Source of the DNA: Mycolicibacterium sp. TUM20985
GTDB taxonomy: Bacteria; Actinomycetota; Actinomycetes; Mycobacteriales; Mycobacteriaceae
Direction of reading: 5' to 3'
Length of the DNA: 64,000 nt
NCBI RefSeq assembly: GCF_030295745.1
Contig: NZ_AP027291.1
Coordinates: 1,302,001 to 1,366,000 of the forward strand
Shown here: positions 37,674 to 47,124 of the stretch, one piece after another
Numbering within the stretch: position 1 is the first letter of the stretch
Layout of the letters: each line of letters begins with the position of its first letter
The notes under the pieces: model-generated
Databases searched by the model: none
Seen by the model: only the letters and a program-made list of their open reading frames with translations
Told to the model about the DNA's origin: nothing
Translations under genes and position numbers: made by a program

Positions 37674-37730
37674 CGAAACCGCATTCCCTGTCGTCACGCG
37701 GACGCGTTGACGACAGGGAATGCGGTTTCG
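37674..37730. terminator. perfect 23-bp hairpin between convergent genes
   Basis: Arms 37674-37696 and 37708-37730 (beginning CGAAACCGCATTCC) are perfect inverted copies around an 11-base loop that is itself GC-palindromic. It sits 14 bases after the DUF1059 stop and 13 bases before the stop of the convergent secreted protein gene, so it could terminate both. Confidence 0.6.
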
Positions 37731-37743
37731 CGACAGAGGAGGG

Positions 37744-38718
37744 TCAGGGGACGACGGTCGACCCGATCGTCGGCATGAACTGGCACTGCTTCTCGGTCGT
37801 GGTGACCTGACCGAAGATGGTCGACATGATGCTGCCCGACCCGGTGTCGGCGATCACGGTCAGCGTCGTCGGGCCTGCGGGGTTGATGTCGGCCTGCGGC
37901 TTGAGCGTGGCGGTGCCGGACTTGCCGGTCGTCAGGTTGACCCAGGTGACGTTCAGCGGCAGCTTCTGCTCGGCGGCGGGTCCCGGTGTACCCATCGCCG
38001 TGAACACGTAGGCCGTCTGACCCGCCGCGGGGCCGGGCTTCGGGATCGACGCGGGTCCGGCGACCGAAATCGCCGTTGCCAGAACGTTTCCGCCGTCCGC
38101 CAGGCACCCGTTGCTGATCGACGGATACATGAAGTCCTGCGTCGTCGGAGCATCCGGGCCGAAGCCGGGGGCAGGCACGGGCGCGCCGTCCGGACCGGGG
38201 ACGGCAGCTGCCGCGGGGGCGGCCTCCGGTGCGGGTGCCGGGATCGCGTCCGGTGCCGGGGCCACGTCGGGCGCCGGGACCGCCGCCTCGGGTGCGGGTG
38301 CGACGGCCGCTAGCGGCGCCGCCTCCGCCGGACCGGCCGCATGTGCCGGGTCCACCCCCAGCGGCAGGTGCGCCTCGGCGCCGGGGACCGCACCCACCGG
38401 GGGAACGTGCGCCACCTGGGGATCGGCGACGAATTGGTTGACCGCCGCCGCGACGTTCCTCGAATTCGACGGCGCCGCGCCGTTGCCCGCGAACGCCGCC
38501 GCCGCGGCCATCAGCATCGACGCGGCGTTCGACGGGTCACCAGCCGCCTGTTGAATCGCCGGCCCCAGACTCTCCATCGCGGGCAGCCCCGGTGCCTGAA
38601 GGCCGGTGATCGGCATGGGCAGCGGCGGCGCGGGCTCCGCATGGGCGACCGGTTGGGCGCCCAGCGTCAGCGCGGCAGACGCACCGAGTGCGATCAGCAG
38701 CGTTCTCTTCGATGGCAT
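37744..38718 (-). CDS. alanine/proline-rich secreted protein (Rv1157c-like)
   Basis: The 324-residue exported protein has a signal peptide of about 27 residues ending in AHA before EPAPPLP. The middle region (about 120-190) is a low-complexity Ala/Pro/Glu stretch (PAPEAAVPAPDVAPAP). The C-terminal ~135 residues form a compact domain with two Cys (SNGCLADGG and KQCQFMP) that may form a disulfide. The position next to a second Ala/Pro-rich gene and pimE matches Rv1157c/Rv1158c. It is probably a cell-wall or surface protein. Confidence 0.83.
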   Translation of the reverse strand: MPSKRTLLIALGASAALTLGAQPVAHAEPAPPLPMPITGLQAPGLPAMESLGPAIQQAAGDPSNAASMLMAAAAAFAGNGAAPSNSRNVAAAVNQFVADPQVAHVPPVGAVPGAEAHLPLGVDPAHAAGPAEAAPLAAVAPAPEAAVPAPDVAPAPDAIPAPAPEAAPAAAAVPGPDGAPVPAPGFGPDAPTTQDFMYPSISNGCLADGGNVLATAISVAGPASIPKPGPAAGQTAYVFTAMGTPGPAAEQKLPLNVTWVNLTTGKSGTATLKPQADINPAGPTTLTVIADTGSGSIMSTIFGQVTTTEKQCQFMPTIGSTVVP

Positions 38719-38764
38719 GACTCTCCCCGTGATAAGTAGGTTCTGGGACCGGTTGGGCGGACGA

Positions 38765-39385
38765 TCAGGGCAGCGCGGCGACGGGGAACATCAGCGGTGA
38801 CAACCCGGCCAGCGGGTTGGCTGCGGCGGGCAGGGCGGGTGCGGTCGCGGCGGCCACGGGCGCGGCGGCAGCGACGGCAGGTGCCGCAGCGATCGGTGCC
38901 TTCGGCAGCAGGTTCGCCAACGGTGTGCCGGCGGGCATCAGCGACACCAGATCACCGGGGAAGCTGAGCTCGGGCGGCAGCGGCAGCGGGTTGCCCGGCA
39001 CCTGCGGGATGTTCAGGTCCGCCGTCGGGATGAGACCCGTGGCGGGTGATGCCGCCGCCGGAGCTGCGGCGGGCGCGGCGGCCGCAGCGGCAGGCGCCTG
39101 CGGCAGCGTGACCGAGGCGGTGGCAGCCGGTGCCGGTGCCGTGGCGGGGGTTGCGGCCGGTGCACCGGCCGCGCCCGTGAATGCCGACGCGAGGCCCTGC
39201 AGCATCGCGGGCGCGTTGGCCGGCGTGAGCTGGCTCAGGAACGGGATGCCCGACATGTTCGGGATGGCCGGCGCTGGCACGGGAACGGGGTCCGCCGACG
39301 CGGTGGCACTGAGCAACAGCGCGCCCGGAACCGTGCACGCGGCGGCGATCACGCTGGTGGCAAGGGCTTTTCTGGTGAAGCGCAT
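38765..39385 (-). CDS. alanine-rich secreted protein (Rv1158c-like)
   Basis: The 206-residue protein has a signal peptide (MRFTRKALATSVIAAACTVP..., cleavage about ASA before DPVPVP) and an Ala/Pro-rich mature part with no Cys. It includes the segments IPFLSQLTPANAPAML and LPPELSFPGDLVSLMP. The ATG at 39385 is chosen because the frame further upstream (39418) lacks signal-peptide character. It probably forms a two-gene operon with the neighbouring Ala/Pro-rich gene. Function unknown. Confidence 0.8.
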   Translation of the reverse strand: MRFTRKALATSVIAAACTVPGALLLSATASADPVPVPAPAIPNMSGIPFLSQLTPANAPAMLQGLASAFTGAAGAPAATPATAPAPAATASVTLPQAPAAAAAAPAAAPAAASPATGLIPTADLNIPQVPGNPLPLPPELSFPGDLVSLMPAGTPLANLLPKAPIAAAPAVAAAAPVAAATAPALPAAANPLAGLSPLMFPVAALP

Positions 39386-39530
39386 GGTTCTCCCAATCGG
39401 TTGTCGGCACGTCTTCAACCGAAGCTACGGAGTTACTGGTGGTACTCAAGTGACACGTGTGGCATTTATCCAACCGTTACTGACACGACGGCCGATGGTG
39501 ACTAAACGGCCTCCGCGGCGGCCGGTTATC

Positions 39531-39536
39531 TAGAGT
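39531..39536 (+). promoter_or_regulatory. -10 box for pimE
   Basis: TAGAGT is followed by seven bases and then ATA at 39544, which is in frame with pimE. Leaderless geometry therefore predicts the start codon exactly at this ATA. In the 39386-39530 gap I see only a short ACACGTGT palindrome. Confidence 0.45.
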
Positions 39537-39543
39537 CGGTGGG

Positions 39544-40725
39544 ATAGCCAGACAATCCGAGGCCGCGCTCGCAGGCGGCGCCGCGCCGCCGCGGACACGC
39601 ATCGCCGTGCTCGCGCCCTATCTGCTCGCGCTGTGCCTCGCCCTCCGATTCGGGATCACCTACCTGGTGCCCAACGGCACCAACTTCATCGACCTCCACG
39701 TCTACGTCGACGGCGCCGCCGCCATGGACCGTGGCGGCCTGTACGACTTCGTCTATCGCCCGGTGATTCCGCCGTTGCCGTTGCAGTTCACCTATCCGCC
39801 GTTCGCCGGCCTGGTGTTCTACCCGCTGCACTTCTTGCCGTTTGCGCTCGTCGCGCTGGGCTGGCAGCTGGGCATCGTCGCGGCGCTGTACGGCTCGGCG
39901 GTGCTCGCGCTCAAGCTGCTGGGTAGGCCGGATGCCCGTATGGCGTTGGCCTGGACCGCGCTGGCGATCTGGTTCGAGCCGGTCCGCCATCTCTTCGAAC
40001 TCGGCCAGGTGGGTGCGTTGTTGATGGTCGCCGTGCTGTGGGCGGTGTACAGCCAGCGGTGGTGGCTCTCCGGGCTGCTCGTCGGTCTGGCGGCGGGGCT
40101 CAAGCTGACGCCCGCCGTCGCGGGGCTGTACTTCCTCGGCGCCCGGCGCTGGCGGGTGGTCGCGTTCTCCGCCGCGGTGTTCGCCGCCACCGTGGCGACG
40201 TCGATCGCGGTCGGCGGCGCGCAGGCGCGGTTCTACTTCACCGATCTGCTCGGCAACGCCGACCGGGTGGGCGTGGTGGAGTCGCCGATGAACCAGTCGC
40301 TACGCGGTGTCATCGGATTGTTGACGGGGCACGACGCCGGATACGGCCCGCTCGTGATCGTCGCGGTCGGGGTCACGGCGTTGCTGAGCGCGGCCGCATG
40401 GTGGCGGATCGGCGCCGAAGATCCCCTTGGTCGGATCGTGGTGGTGATGCTCTTCGGGCTGCTCGTCTCGCCGATCAGCTGGACGCACCACTGGGTGTGG
40501 ATGTTGCCGCTAACCATGTGGCTGGTGCTCGGGTCGATGCGCACGCGGACGCGCGCCGTCGGCTGGGCGTGGGTGGCGCTGGCGTATCTCGGCCCACCGT
40601 GGGTGGTGACGTTCACGAGCCACGGCGACAGACCTTGGTACGCGTTGGTCGGCGGCTCGCTCTACGTCGTGGCGACGCTGGCGACGCTGGCGTATGTCGC
40701 GGCGGTCAGCCGACGATCCGATTGA
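39544..40725 (+). CDS. pimE: polyprenol-phosphomannose-dependent alpha-1,2-mannosyltransferase PimE
   Basis: The GT87-type membrane protein adds the fifth mannose in phosphatidylinositol mannoside synthesis at the periplasmic face. It has about ten helices. The first loop contains [15 protein letters not shown], whose Asp (residue 50 from 39544) matches the essential PimE Asp. [19 protein letters not shown] and [15 protein letters not shown] are also conserved. No ATG, GTG or TTG lies in frame before GTG 39607, which falls inside the first helix. The expected start is ATA 39544, seven bases after a -10 box, giving 393 residues. The 3' end overlaps the next gene by 20 bases. Confidence 0.85.
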   Translation: MARQSEAALAGGAAPPRTRIAVLAPYLLALCLALRFGITYLVPNGTNFIDLHVYVDGAAAMDRGGLYDFVYRPVIPPLPLQFTYPPFAGLVFYPLHFLPFALVALGWQLGIVAALYGSAVLALKLLGRPDARMALAWTALAIWFEPVRHLFELGQVGALLMVAVLWAVYSQRWWLSGLLVGLAAGLKLTPAVAGLYFLGARRWRVVAFSAAVFAATVATSIAVGGAQARFYFTDLLGNADRVGVVESPMNQSLRGVIGLLTGHDAGYGPLVIVAVGVTALLSAAAWWRIGAEDPLGRIVVVMLFGLLVSPISWTHHWVWMLPLTMWLVLGSMRTRTRAVGWAWVALAYLGPPWVVTFTSHGDRPWYALVGGSLYVVATLATLAYVAAVSRRSD

Positions 40726-40987
40726 TGTCGCCCGCCATCGCCACGTCCTTGTCGGTGATTCCGCCCTCGGAATGCGTGACGAGTGCGAAAGTGACTGTCC
40801 GCCAACGGATGTCGATATCTGGGTGATGGTCCTCTCGCTCGGCGTGTTCACCGACGCGGCGGACGGCGTCGATGCCGTCGAGGAACGCGGGGAACTCGAC
40901 CGACCGCCGCAGGGCGCCGGCCGAACGTTCCCAGCCGTCGAGCCCGGGCAGTGCGGCATCCACTTCGTCGTCGGTCAACACAGCCAT
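40706..40987 (-). CDS. 4a-hydroxytetrahydrobiopterin dehydratase (PCD/DCoH-like)
   Basis: The 93-residue pterin-4a-carbinolamine dehydratase has the family active site [24 protein letters not shown], with the two His of HHP and the later His, and ends in [18 protein letters not shown]. The longer upstream frame is rejected because it crosses the divergent mutT2 promoter. The ATG lies eight bases from a TATACC box inside a perfect palindrome shared with mutT2. It overlaps the end of pimE by 20 bases. Confidence 0.88.
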   Translation of the reverse strand: MAVLTDDEVDAALPGLDGWERSAGALRRSVEFPAFLDGIDAVRRVGEHAEREDHHPDIDIRWRTVTFALVTHSEGGITDKDVAMAGDINRIVG

Positions 40988-40991
40988 GACT

Positions 40992-41007
40992 CGACGGTAT
41001 ACCGTCG
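40992..41007. promoter_or_regulatory. palindromic bidirectional leaderless promoter
   Basis: CGACGGTATACCGTCG is a perfect 16-base palindrome. Its centre GGTATACC contains a TATACC -10 box on each strand (40998-41003 plus, 41001-40996 minus), overlapping by four bases. Each box is exactly eight bases from its start codon (GTG 41012 plus, ATG 40987 minus), so the whole 24-base region is mirror-symmetric. Confidence 0.65.
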
Positions 41008-41011
41008 CTGC

Positions 41012-41413
41012 GTGCCGAACCAGGTCGTCGTCGCGGGCGCGCTGATCTCCGGCACAACCCTGCTCGTGGCCCAACGCGAACGGCCCCCGGAACTGGCGGG
41101 GCTGTGGGAGCTGCCCGGCGGGAAGGTGGCGGCGGGGGAGAGTGACGCCGAGGCACTGGTCCGCGAACTCGACGAGGAACTCGGCGTCGCCGTTGCGGTG
41201 GGGAAGCGGCTGGGGGCCGACGTCGCCCTGGCCGGGGCCATGACGTTGCGCGCGTACCTCGTCACTCGGATCGGCGGCAGCGTACGGCCGCGCGACCACC
41301 GTGCGTTGCGCTGGGTGACGGCCGACGAGCTCGACGCGCTCGCCTGGGTGCCCGCCGACCGCGGCTGGCTGCCGGACCTCGTCGCCGTCCTGCGCTCTGG
41401 CCGACCCGTGTAG
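41012..41413 (+). CDS. mutT2: NUDIX hydrolase MutT2 ((deoxy)nucleoside triphosphate pyrophosphohydrolase)
   Basis: The 133-residue protein has a full NUDIX box, [18 protein letters not shown] followed by DEELGV (GX5EX7REUXEEXGU). The length and position match Rv1160 MutT2, which hydrolyses damaged or modified nucleotides such as 8-oxo-dGTP and 5-methyl-[11 protein letters not shown] and [11 protein letters not shown] are typical of MutT-type sanitising enzymes. The GTG at 41012 is fixed by the palindromic promoter eight bases upstream. Confidence 0.9.
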   Translation: MPNQVVVAGALISGTTLLVAQRERPPELAGLWELPGGKVAAGESDAEALVRELDEELGVAVAVGKRLGADVALAGAMTLRAYLVTRIGGSVRPRDHRALRWVTADELDALAWVPADRGWLPDLVAVLRSGRPV

Positions 41414-41449
41414 CGAAAGTGGTTGCGGTGCAACACCCTTTCGCCACAC
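41408..41449. terminator. imperfect hairpin between convergent genes
   Basis: Arms 41408-41426 and 41430-41449 pair imperfectly (GTGT, GCGAAAG and GTTGC blocks) around GGT. It overlaps the mutT2 stop and ends four bases before the stop of the convergent membrane protein gene. Confidence 0.4.
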
Positions 41450-41453
41450 GGTG

Positions 41454-41720
41454 TCAATACCTCAGGTGGTCGCCGACGACGCGTACCCCGGACGCCCGAT
41501 GTCGGACTGCATACACCGGGTGTAACAGCGTGGGGTGCCGACAGTGGGGGCACGACCCCCGCGCGCTATTGACCGACGACCCGGTCAAGTGGTGACATGC
41601 CGCACACCGCACGACGTAGTAACCACCCATCCAGTTCAGCAGGCCAAGGTAAATGGCCGCAGTCGCGGCGCTGGCCACGACGATGACCAGGGCAATTGTC
41701 GCCACTTCGAAAACCGTCAT
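41454..41720 (-). CDS. small membrane protein with zinc-ribbon-like C-terminus
   Basis: The 88-residue protein has one N-terminal helix ([26 protein letters not shown]) and then a CAAC...CPHC four-cysteine cluster ([22 protein letters not shown]) that could bind zinc. The ATG at 41720 follows GGAGG by eight bases; the frame start at 41735 would include this ribosome site and is rejected. No family is recognised. It may be a membrane-anchored zinc finger. Confidence 0.75.
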   Translation of the reverse strand: MTVFEVATIALVIVVASAATAAIYLGLLNWMGGYYVVRCAACHHLTGSSVNSARGSCPHCRHPTLLHPVYAVRHRASGVRVVGDHLRY

Positions 41721-41780
41721 AGTCGTTACCTCCAACCAGCGACGGACTCCTCCACCCTACGCCGATGTTCACCGAGGTAG

Positions 41781-41867
41781 TCAGGCTTTTCTGGCCCGCT
41801 TGACGACCTTGTCCAGCAGCTTGCCGCGCAGGCCGGACAGCTCCGCCTCGTCGACCTCGTGGAGCAC
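41781..41867 (-). pseudogene. possible gene remnant upstream of typA
   Basis: A 28-codon stretch with strongly biased G/C third positions reads VLHEVDEAELSGLRGKLL and ends KVVKRARKA before a stop. In another minus frame just upstream, LREKTTLWTL looks coding as well, as if a short gene had suffered a frameshift. No full ORF spans both. The rest of 41721-42021 holds the typA promoter and nothing else I can support. Confidence 0.25.
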
Positions 41868-42009
41868 CAGCGGACAGCGTCCAGAGCGTGGTCTTCTCCC
41901 GCAGCACGTCTTCTTCGCTTTGAGTGACGAGCGAACTCGGACGCCTTCACTTCCGCCCCTCAGTACCGACGAGCCGACGCTCGTTTTCGCGAATGCCCAC
42001 TCACGCTGC

Positions 42010-42015
42010 GACAAT
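42010..42015 (+). promoter_or_regulatory. -10 box for typA (leaderless)
   Basis: GACAAT lies six bases before the GTG at 42022. There is no good ribosome site. Confidence 0.35.
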
Positions 42016-42021
42016 CTGGGG

Positions 42022-43923
42022 GTGGATGCTCTCCCCGATTTTCGCAATGTCGCCATCGTCGCTCACGTCGACCACGGTAAGACCACCCTCGTCGACGCCA
42101 TGCTGCGCCAGTCCGGCGCGCTGACCCACCGCGGGGATGACTCCGTCGAACGCCTGATGGACTCCGGTGACCTGGAGAAGGAAAAGGGCATCACGATCCT
42201 GGCGAAGAACACCGCCGTGCATCGCAAGAACCCCGACGGCAGCATGACCGTCATCAACGTGATCGACACCCCTGGCCACGCCGACTTCGGCGGCGAGGTG
42301 GAGCGCGGTCTGTCGATGGTGGACGGCGTGCTGCTGCTGGTGGACGCCTCGGAGGGGCCGCTACCGCAGACCCGCTTCGTTCTGCGCAAGGCGCTGACGG
42401 CGCACCTACCGGTGATCCTGTGCGTCAACAAGACCGACCGCCCCGACGCCCGCATCGCCGAAGTGGTCTCCGAGAGCCACGACCTGCTGCTCGACGTGGC
42501 TTCGGATCTGGACGAGGACGCGCAGAAGGCGGCCGAGTTCGCGCTTGGACTACCGACGCTGTACGCGTCGGGTCGCGCGGGCATCGCGAGCACCAACCAA
42601 CCGGCCAACGGTGAGAACCCCGACGGCGAGAATCTCGACGTGCTCTTCGACGTGCTGCTCGAGCACATCCCGCCGCCGCAGGGCGATCCAGAGGCGCCAC
42701 TGCAGGCGCTGGTGACCAACCTCGACGCGTCGGCCTTCCTCGGCAGGCTCGCACTGGTCCGCATCTACAAGGGCCGGCTGCGCAAGGGCCAGCAGGTGGC
42801 GTGGATGCGCGAGGTGGACGGGCACCCGGTCATCACCAACTCCAAGATCACCGAACTGCTGGTCACCGAGGGCGTCGAGCGCACCAGCACCACCGAGGCC
42901 GTCGCGGGCGACATCGTCGCCGTCGCGGGCATGCCCGAGATCATGATCGGCGACACGCTGGCCGACACCGAGCACGCGCACGCGCTGCCGCGTATCACCG
43001 TCGACGAGCCGGCCATCTCGGTGACGATCGGCACCAACACCTCACCGCTCGCCGGCAAGGTATCCGGCCACAAACTGACCGCCCGAATGGTCAAGTCGCG
43101 CTTGGACTCCGAACTCGTCGGCAACGTATCGATCAAGGTCGTCGACATCGACCGGCCCGACGCGTGGGAGGTTCAGGGCCGAGGCGAGCTGGCGCTGGCC
43201 GTGCTGGTCGAACAGATGCGCCGCGAGGGCTTCGAGCTGACGGTCGGCAAACCGCAGGTGGTCACCAGGACCATCGACGGCAAGCTGCACGAGCCGTTCG
43301 AGGCAATGACCATCGACTGTCCCGACGAGTTCGTCGGCGCCATCACGCAGCTGATGGCCGCCCGCAAGGGACGCATGGAGGAGATGGCCAACCACGCCGC
43401 CGGGTGGGTCCGGATGGACTTCATCGTGCCCAGCCGCGGACTGATCGGCTTCCGCACCGACTTCCTGACCCTGACCCGTGGCACGGGCATCGCCAACGCG
43501 GTGTTCGACGGCTACCGGCCGTGGGCTGGCGAGATCAGGGCCCGGCACACGGGTTCGCTGGTCTCCGACCGAACCGGCAAGATCACGCCGTTCGCCATGA
43601 CCCAGCTGTCGGATCGCGGCCAGTTCTTCGTCGAGCCGGGTCAGGAGACCTACGAAGGTCAAGTCGTCGGCATCAACCCGCGCGCCGAGGACCTCGACAT
43701 CAACGCGACGCGCGAGAAGAAGCTGACCAACATGCGGTCCGCGACGGCCGACGTCTTCGAGACACTGGCCCGGCCGCTGGAGATGGGCCTGGAGCTGGCC
43801 ATGGAGTTCTGCGCCGAGGATGAATGCGTCGAGGTCACGCCGGAGATCGTGCGGGTGCGCAAGGTCGAGCTGAACGCCAGCCTGCGGGCGCGCAGCAAGG
43901 CAAGGGCCAAGACCCGCGGCTGA
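42022..43923 (+). CDS. typA: translational GTPase TypA/BipA
   Basis: The 633-residue ribosome-associated GTPase has the P-loop [10 protein letters not shown] (residues 14-23), the switch region and [17 protein letters not shown], and NKTDRPDAR for guanine specificity. EF-G-like domains follow, ending in the BipA-specific C-terminal domain ([20 protein letters not shown]). It acts in ribosome assembly and stress adaptation. The GTG at 42022 is chosen because [21 protein letters not shown] begins the conserved N-terminus and the length matches the family. Confidence 0.94.
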   Translation: MDALPDFRNVAIVAHVDHGKTTLVDAMLRQSGALTHRGDDSVERLMDSGDLEKEKGITILAKNTAVHRKNPDGSMTVINVIDTPGHADFGGEVERGLSMVDGVLLLVDASEGPLPQTRFVLRKALTAHLPVILCVNKTDRPDARIAEVVSESHDLLLDVASDLDEDAQKAAEFALGLPTLYASGRAGIASTNQPANGENPDGENLDVLFDVLLEHIPPPQGDPEAPLQALVTNLDASAFLGRLALVRIYKGRLRKGQQVAWMREVDGHPVITNSKITELLVTEGVERTSTTEAVAGDIVAVAGMPEIMIGDTLADTEHAHALPRITVDEPAISVTIGTNTSPLAGKVSGHKLTARMVKSRLDSELVGNVSIKVVDIDRPDAWEVQGRGELALAVLVEQMRREGFELTVGKPQVVTRTIDGKLHEPFEAMTIDCPDEFVGAITQLMAARKGRMEEMANHAAGWVRMDFIVPSRGLIGFRTDFLTLTRGTGIANAVFDGYRPWAGEIRARHTGSLVSDRTGKITPFAMTQLSDRGQFFVEPGQETYEGQVVGINPRAEDLDINATREKKLTNMRSATADVFETLARPLEMGLELAMEFCAEDECVEVTPEIVRVRKVELNASLRARSKARAKTRG

Positions 43924-43959
43924 GCCCCGGCGTCGTCGAACGGCTCGCGTCGTTGCGGT

Positions 43960-43965
43960 TAGCCT
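43960..43965 (+). promoter_or_regulatory. -10 box for lpqW (leaderless)
   Basis: TAGCCT lies seven bases before the GTG at 43973. Confidence 0.4.
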
Positions 43966-43972
43966 GACAGGT

Positions 43973-45868
43973 GTGCCGACGAATCTTCGACGACTCAGCT
44001 ACGTCGTCGGCGCAGTGACTTCCACCGTGTTGCTCTTCGCGGGTTGCACGGTCAGCCCACCGCCTGCACCGCAAAGTACCGAGACCCCGGTGAGCACGCC
44101 CCCGCCACCGCTGAAGGCAACGCAGATCATCATGGCGATCGACTCGATCGGTCCCGGTTTCAATCCCCATCTCCTGTCGGATCAGTCGCCGGTGAACGCC
44201 GCCATCTCGTCGCTGGTCCTGCCGAGTTCGTTCCGGCCGATCCCGGATCCGACGTCCGCGACCGGCTCGCGCTGGGAACTCGATCCGACCCTGCTCGACT
44301 CCGCGGAGGTGACGAGCGAGGACCCGTTCACCGTCACCTACAAGATCCGGCCAGAGGCGCAGTGGACGGACAACGCGCCGATCGCCGCGGACGATTACTG
44401 GTATCTGTGGCGGCAGATGGTCAGTCAGCCCGGTGTCGTCGATCCCGCAGGCTACGACCTGATCACCGGGGTGCAATCGGTCGAGGGCGGCAAGACCGCG
44501 GTGGTGACCTTCTCGCAGCCGTACCCGGCGTGGCGGGAGTTGTTCAACGACATCCTGCCCGCCCACATCGTCAAGGACGTCCCGGGCGGGTTCGCCGCCG
44601 GGCTCCTGCGGGCGCTGCCGGTGACCGGTGGCCAGTTCCGCGTCGACGACATCGATCCGCAACGTGACGAGATCCTCCTGGCGCGCAACGACCGCTACTG
44701 GGGCGAACCCGCCAAACCCGACCAGATCCTGTTCCGACGCGGTGGGGCACCCGCCGTCCTCGCCGACTCCATCCGCAACGGCGACACGCAGGTCGCCCAG
44801 GTGCACGGCGGGCAGTCCGCCTTCGTCCAACTCGGGGCGATCCCGAACGTCCGCACCGCGCGGATCGTCACGCCGAGGGTGATGCAGGTGACCCTGCGCG
44901 CGCAACAGCCGAACCTGCAGGACGCACAAGTGCGCAAGGCCCTCCTGGGGTTGCTCGACGTCGATCTGCTCGCCGCGGTCGGCGCGGGCAGCGACAACAC
45001 GGTGACCCTGGCGCAAGCGCAGGTGCGATCGCCGTCGGACCCCGGTTACGTACCCACGTCGCCGCCCGCCCTCTCCCGGGAGGCGGCCCTGGACCTGCTG
45101 AAGGCGAGTGGTTACACCGTCGAGCAGGAGGTGTCCTCGACCAGCGCGATGCCGCCGCCGACACCGGGTTCACCACCGCCCACCCGGGGCCGCATCAGCA
45201 GAGACGGGAGTCAGCTGACGTTCGTGATCGGCGTCGCCGCCAACGACCCGACGTCGGTCGCCGTGGCCAACACGGCCGCCGATCAGCTTCGCAGCGTGGG
45301 CATCTCGGCCTCAGTACTCGCGCTCGATCCGCCGGCGCTGTACGGGGACGCGCTCGCGCAGAACCGTGTCGACGCCCTCGTCGGGTGGCATCAGGCGGGG
45401 GGTGACCTGGCAACGGCGCTGGCGTCACGCTTCGGCTGCACGGCCCTCGAGGCGACCCCGGTGCCGACGGCGCCGTCCAGTGAAACCCCTACGGCGACAA
45501 CGGAAACGACGACTGCGGCGCCATCCAAGCCGCCCACGGTGAGCACCACCCCCACGGCGACGACGCCACCGTCACCGCTGCCGCCGTCGGAGTCCGATCA
45601 GCTCGTCCAGGCCCCCAGCAACTTGACCGGTATCTGCGACCGCAGCATCCAACCGAACATCGAGGCCGCGCTCGACGGCAGCCAGTCCATCGCAGACGTG
45701 CTCACGGCGGTCGAACCGCGGCTGTGGAACATGGCCACCGTCCTCCCGATCCTCCAAGACACCACCATCGTCGCCGCGGGTCCCAATGTGCAGAACGTGA
45801 GTCTCTCGGGAGCCGTGCCCGTCGGCATCGTCGGCGATGCGGGCAAGTGGGTCAAGAAGGGCCCCTAG
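43973..45868 (+). CDS. lpqW: lipoprotein LpqW (ABC-type substrate-binding protein fold)
   Basis: The 631-residue lipoprotein has the lipobox LLFAGC (Cys25) and an SBP_bac_5-type oligopeptide-binding fold without a neighbouring ABC transporter. A Thr/Pro-rich linker (about residues 500-545) precedes the last domain. Work on M. smegmatis and corynebacteria shows LpqW influences mannolipid synthesis, acting at the branch between polar PIMs and lipomannan and linked genetically to PimE. pimE lies 3.2 kb upstream. It is probably leaderless. Confidence 0.9.
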   Translation: MPTNLRRLSYVVGAVTSTVLLFAGCTVSPPPAPQSTETPVSTPPPPLKATQIIMAIDSIGPGFNPHLLSDQSPVNAAISSLVLPSSFRPIPDPTSATGSRWELDPTLLDSAEVTSEDPFTVTYKIRPEAQWTDNAPIAADDYWYLWRQMVSQPGVVDPAGYDLITGVQSVEGGKTAVVTFSQPYPAWRELFNDILPAHIVKDVPGGFAAGLLRALPVTGGQFRVDDIDPQRDEILLARNDRYWGEPAKPDQILFRRGGAPAVLADSIRNGDTQVAQVHGGQSAFVQLGAIPNVRTARIVTPRVMQVTLRAQQPNLQDAQVRKALLGLLDVDLLAAVGAGSDNTVTLAQAQVRSPSDPGYVPTSPPALSREAALDLLKASGYTVEQEVSSTSAMPPPTPGSPPPTRGRISRDGSQLTFVIGVAANDPTSVAVANTAADQLRSVGISASVLALDPPALYGDALAQNRVDALVGWHQAGGDLATALASRFGCTALEATPVPTAPSSETPTATTETTTAAPSKPPTVSTTPTATTPPSPLPPSESDQLVQAPSNLTGICDRSIQPNIEAALDGSQSIADVLTAVEPRLWNMATVLPILQDTTIVAAGPNVQNVSLSGAVPVGIVGDAGKWVKKGP

Positions 45869-45872
45869 CGCG

Positions 45873-47102
45873 TCAGCGCTTGGTCGGGTTGTGCTCGCGG
45901 AGGAGTCGGATGCCGTGCGCGGTGAACGCTGCCGCGGCGAACACCAGGATCAACCACAGGGGCGGTCGCGCGAGCTCCCAGACGAACAGCGCGGCGAAGG
46001 CGGGCGCGCGCTGGGTGATGGCCAGCACGCCCGCGGCGCAGGCGAGCGATACCGCGGAGACCTGAAAGTCGGTGCCCGCCAAGTGGTTCAGTAGGAGGGT
46101 GGCCACCGAGCCCGCCGCGGCGCCGGTAGCCAGGGCAGGTGTGATCATGCCGCCGACGGCGCCTGAGCGCAGGAACAGCGCGGTGAGCAACGGCTTGAGG
46201 ACGAGGATCACCGCCGCGCCGCCGAGGGTCAGCCCGGCATCGACACTGACGGTCAGGATGCTGCGGCCGTTGCCGGGCAACTCCGGCCACCAGATCGAGC
46301 CGACACCGGTGGCCAGGCCGGCGAGGGCGACCGCGGGAATCAGCATCCAGGACCGGATCTGCGGCTTGGGGCGCGCCAGCGACATCAGCTTGTCGAAGGC
46401 GAACCCCACCGCGACCGCCAGCGGCGCGATGGCGCACCCGAAGAACACGAACAGATACGAGAGGTTCGGATCGGGCCACACCAGCGCATGTTCGAGATGG
46501 GTGACAGGCGCGGACACCGCGACCGCCAGGCTCGAGGTGATCAGCGCCGTGCCCACTGCGCGGGGATGCCAGGTGCCCAGCACGATGCGGACCGCGAACA
46601 GTGCGCCGCCCAGCGGGACGCTGTAGACCGCGCCGAGGCCGGCTCCCGCCGCACAGGCGAGCAGGATCTCGCGGTCCCTCGGAGTCAGCGACCACCGCGA
46701 GGTCCCGAGGTCACCGAGCGCGGCGGCCAGTTGGCGGGGTGCGCCCTCCCGCCCCAGTGACGCGCCCGAGCCGACGAGGAGCACCTGCAATCCGGCGTCG
46801 ATCGACATGCGCCAGCGGGGAATCGGTCGGTGCTCGGCAATCGTCGCCGTCAGGCTGGGCACGTCACCGCGGCGCCGCAGCAGCCACCAGCCGAAGCCGG
46901 CCAGCGCGCCGCCGATCATCGGTCCAATGGCACGCCGGACCGGGCTGCTGTGGCCGACGCCGCTCAACAGCGTGCCGAACGAGTAGTTGTAGACGAGGTG
47001 TTCGACCCAGTGCAGCACGAGTGTGGTGGCCGCGCCTGCCACGCCGGCGAGGAGTCCGATGACGACGACCGCGCATCCGTACTCAACGGTGCGCCGCGTC
47101 AC
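45873..47102 (-). CDS. ClC family chloride channel/transporter
   Basis: The 409-residue membrane protein has ClC selectivity motifs: GSGASLGREGAP with the gating Glu in GREG, and GAVGGMITPALATG near the second half. About ten to twelve hydrophobic helices are visible. It lacks cytoplasmic CBS domains. A proton-coupled chloride or fluoride exchanger is likely; ion specificity is not resolved. The GTG start has TAGATT six bases upstream on the minus strand, overlapping the mshB -10 box. Confidence 0.88.
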   Translation of the reverse strand: MTRRTVEYGCAVVVIGLLAGVAGAATTLVLHWVEHLVYNYSFGTLLSGVGHSSPVRRAIGPMIGGALAGFGWWLLRRRGDVPSLTATIAEHRPIPRWRMSIDAGLQVLLVGSGASLGREGAPRQLAAALGDLGTSRWSLTPRDREILLACAAGAGLGAVYSVPLGGALFAVRIVLGTWHPRAVGTALITSSLAVAVSAPVTHLEHALVWPDPNLSYLFVFFGCAIAPLAVAVGFAFDKLMSLARPKPQIRSWMLIPAVALAGLATGVGSIWWPELPGNGRSILTVSVDAGLTLGGAAVILVLKPLLTALFLRSGAVGGMITPALATGAAAGSVATLLLNHLAGTDFQVSAVSLACAAGVLAITQRAPAFAALFVWELARPPLWLILVFAAAAFTAHGIRLLREHNPTKR

Positions 47103-47108
47103 GGGGTG

Positions 47109-47118
47109 AATCTATCTT
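47109..47118. promoter_or_regulatory. overlapping divergent -10 boxes of ClC gene and mshB
   Basis: Minus TAGATT (47114-47109) is 6 nt from the GTG at 47102. Plus TATCTT (47113-47118) is 6 nt from the ATG at 47125. The two share the bases TA. The whole intergenic region is 22 bases. Confidence 0.5.
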
Positions 47119-47124
47119 GTGCCC

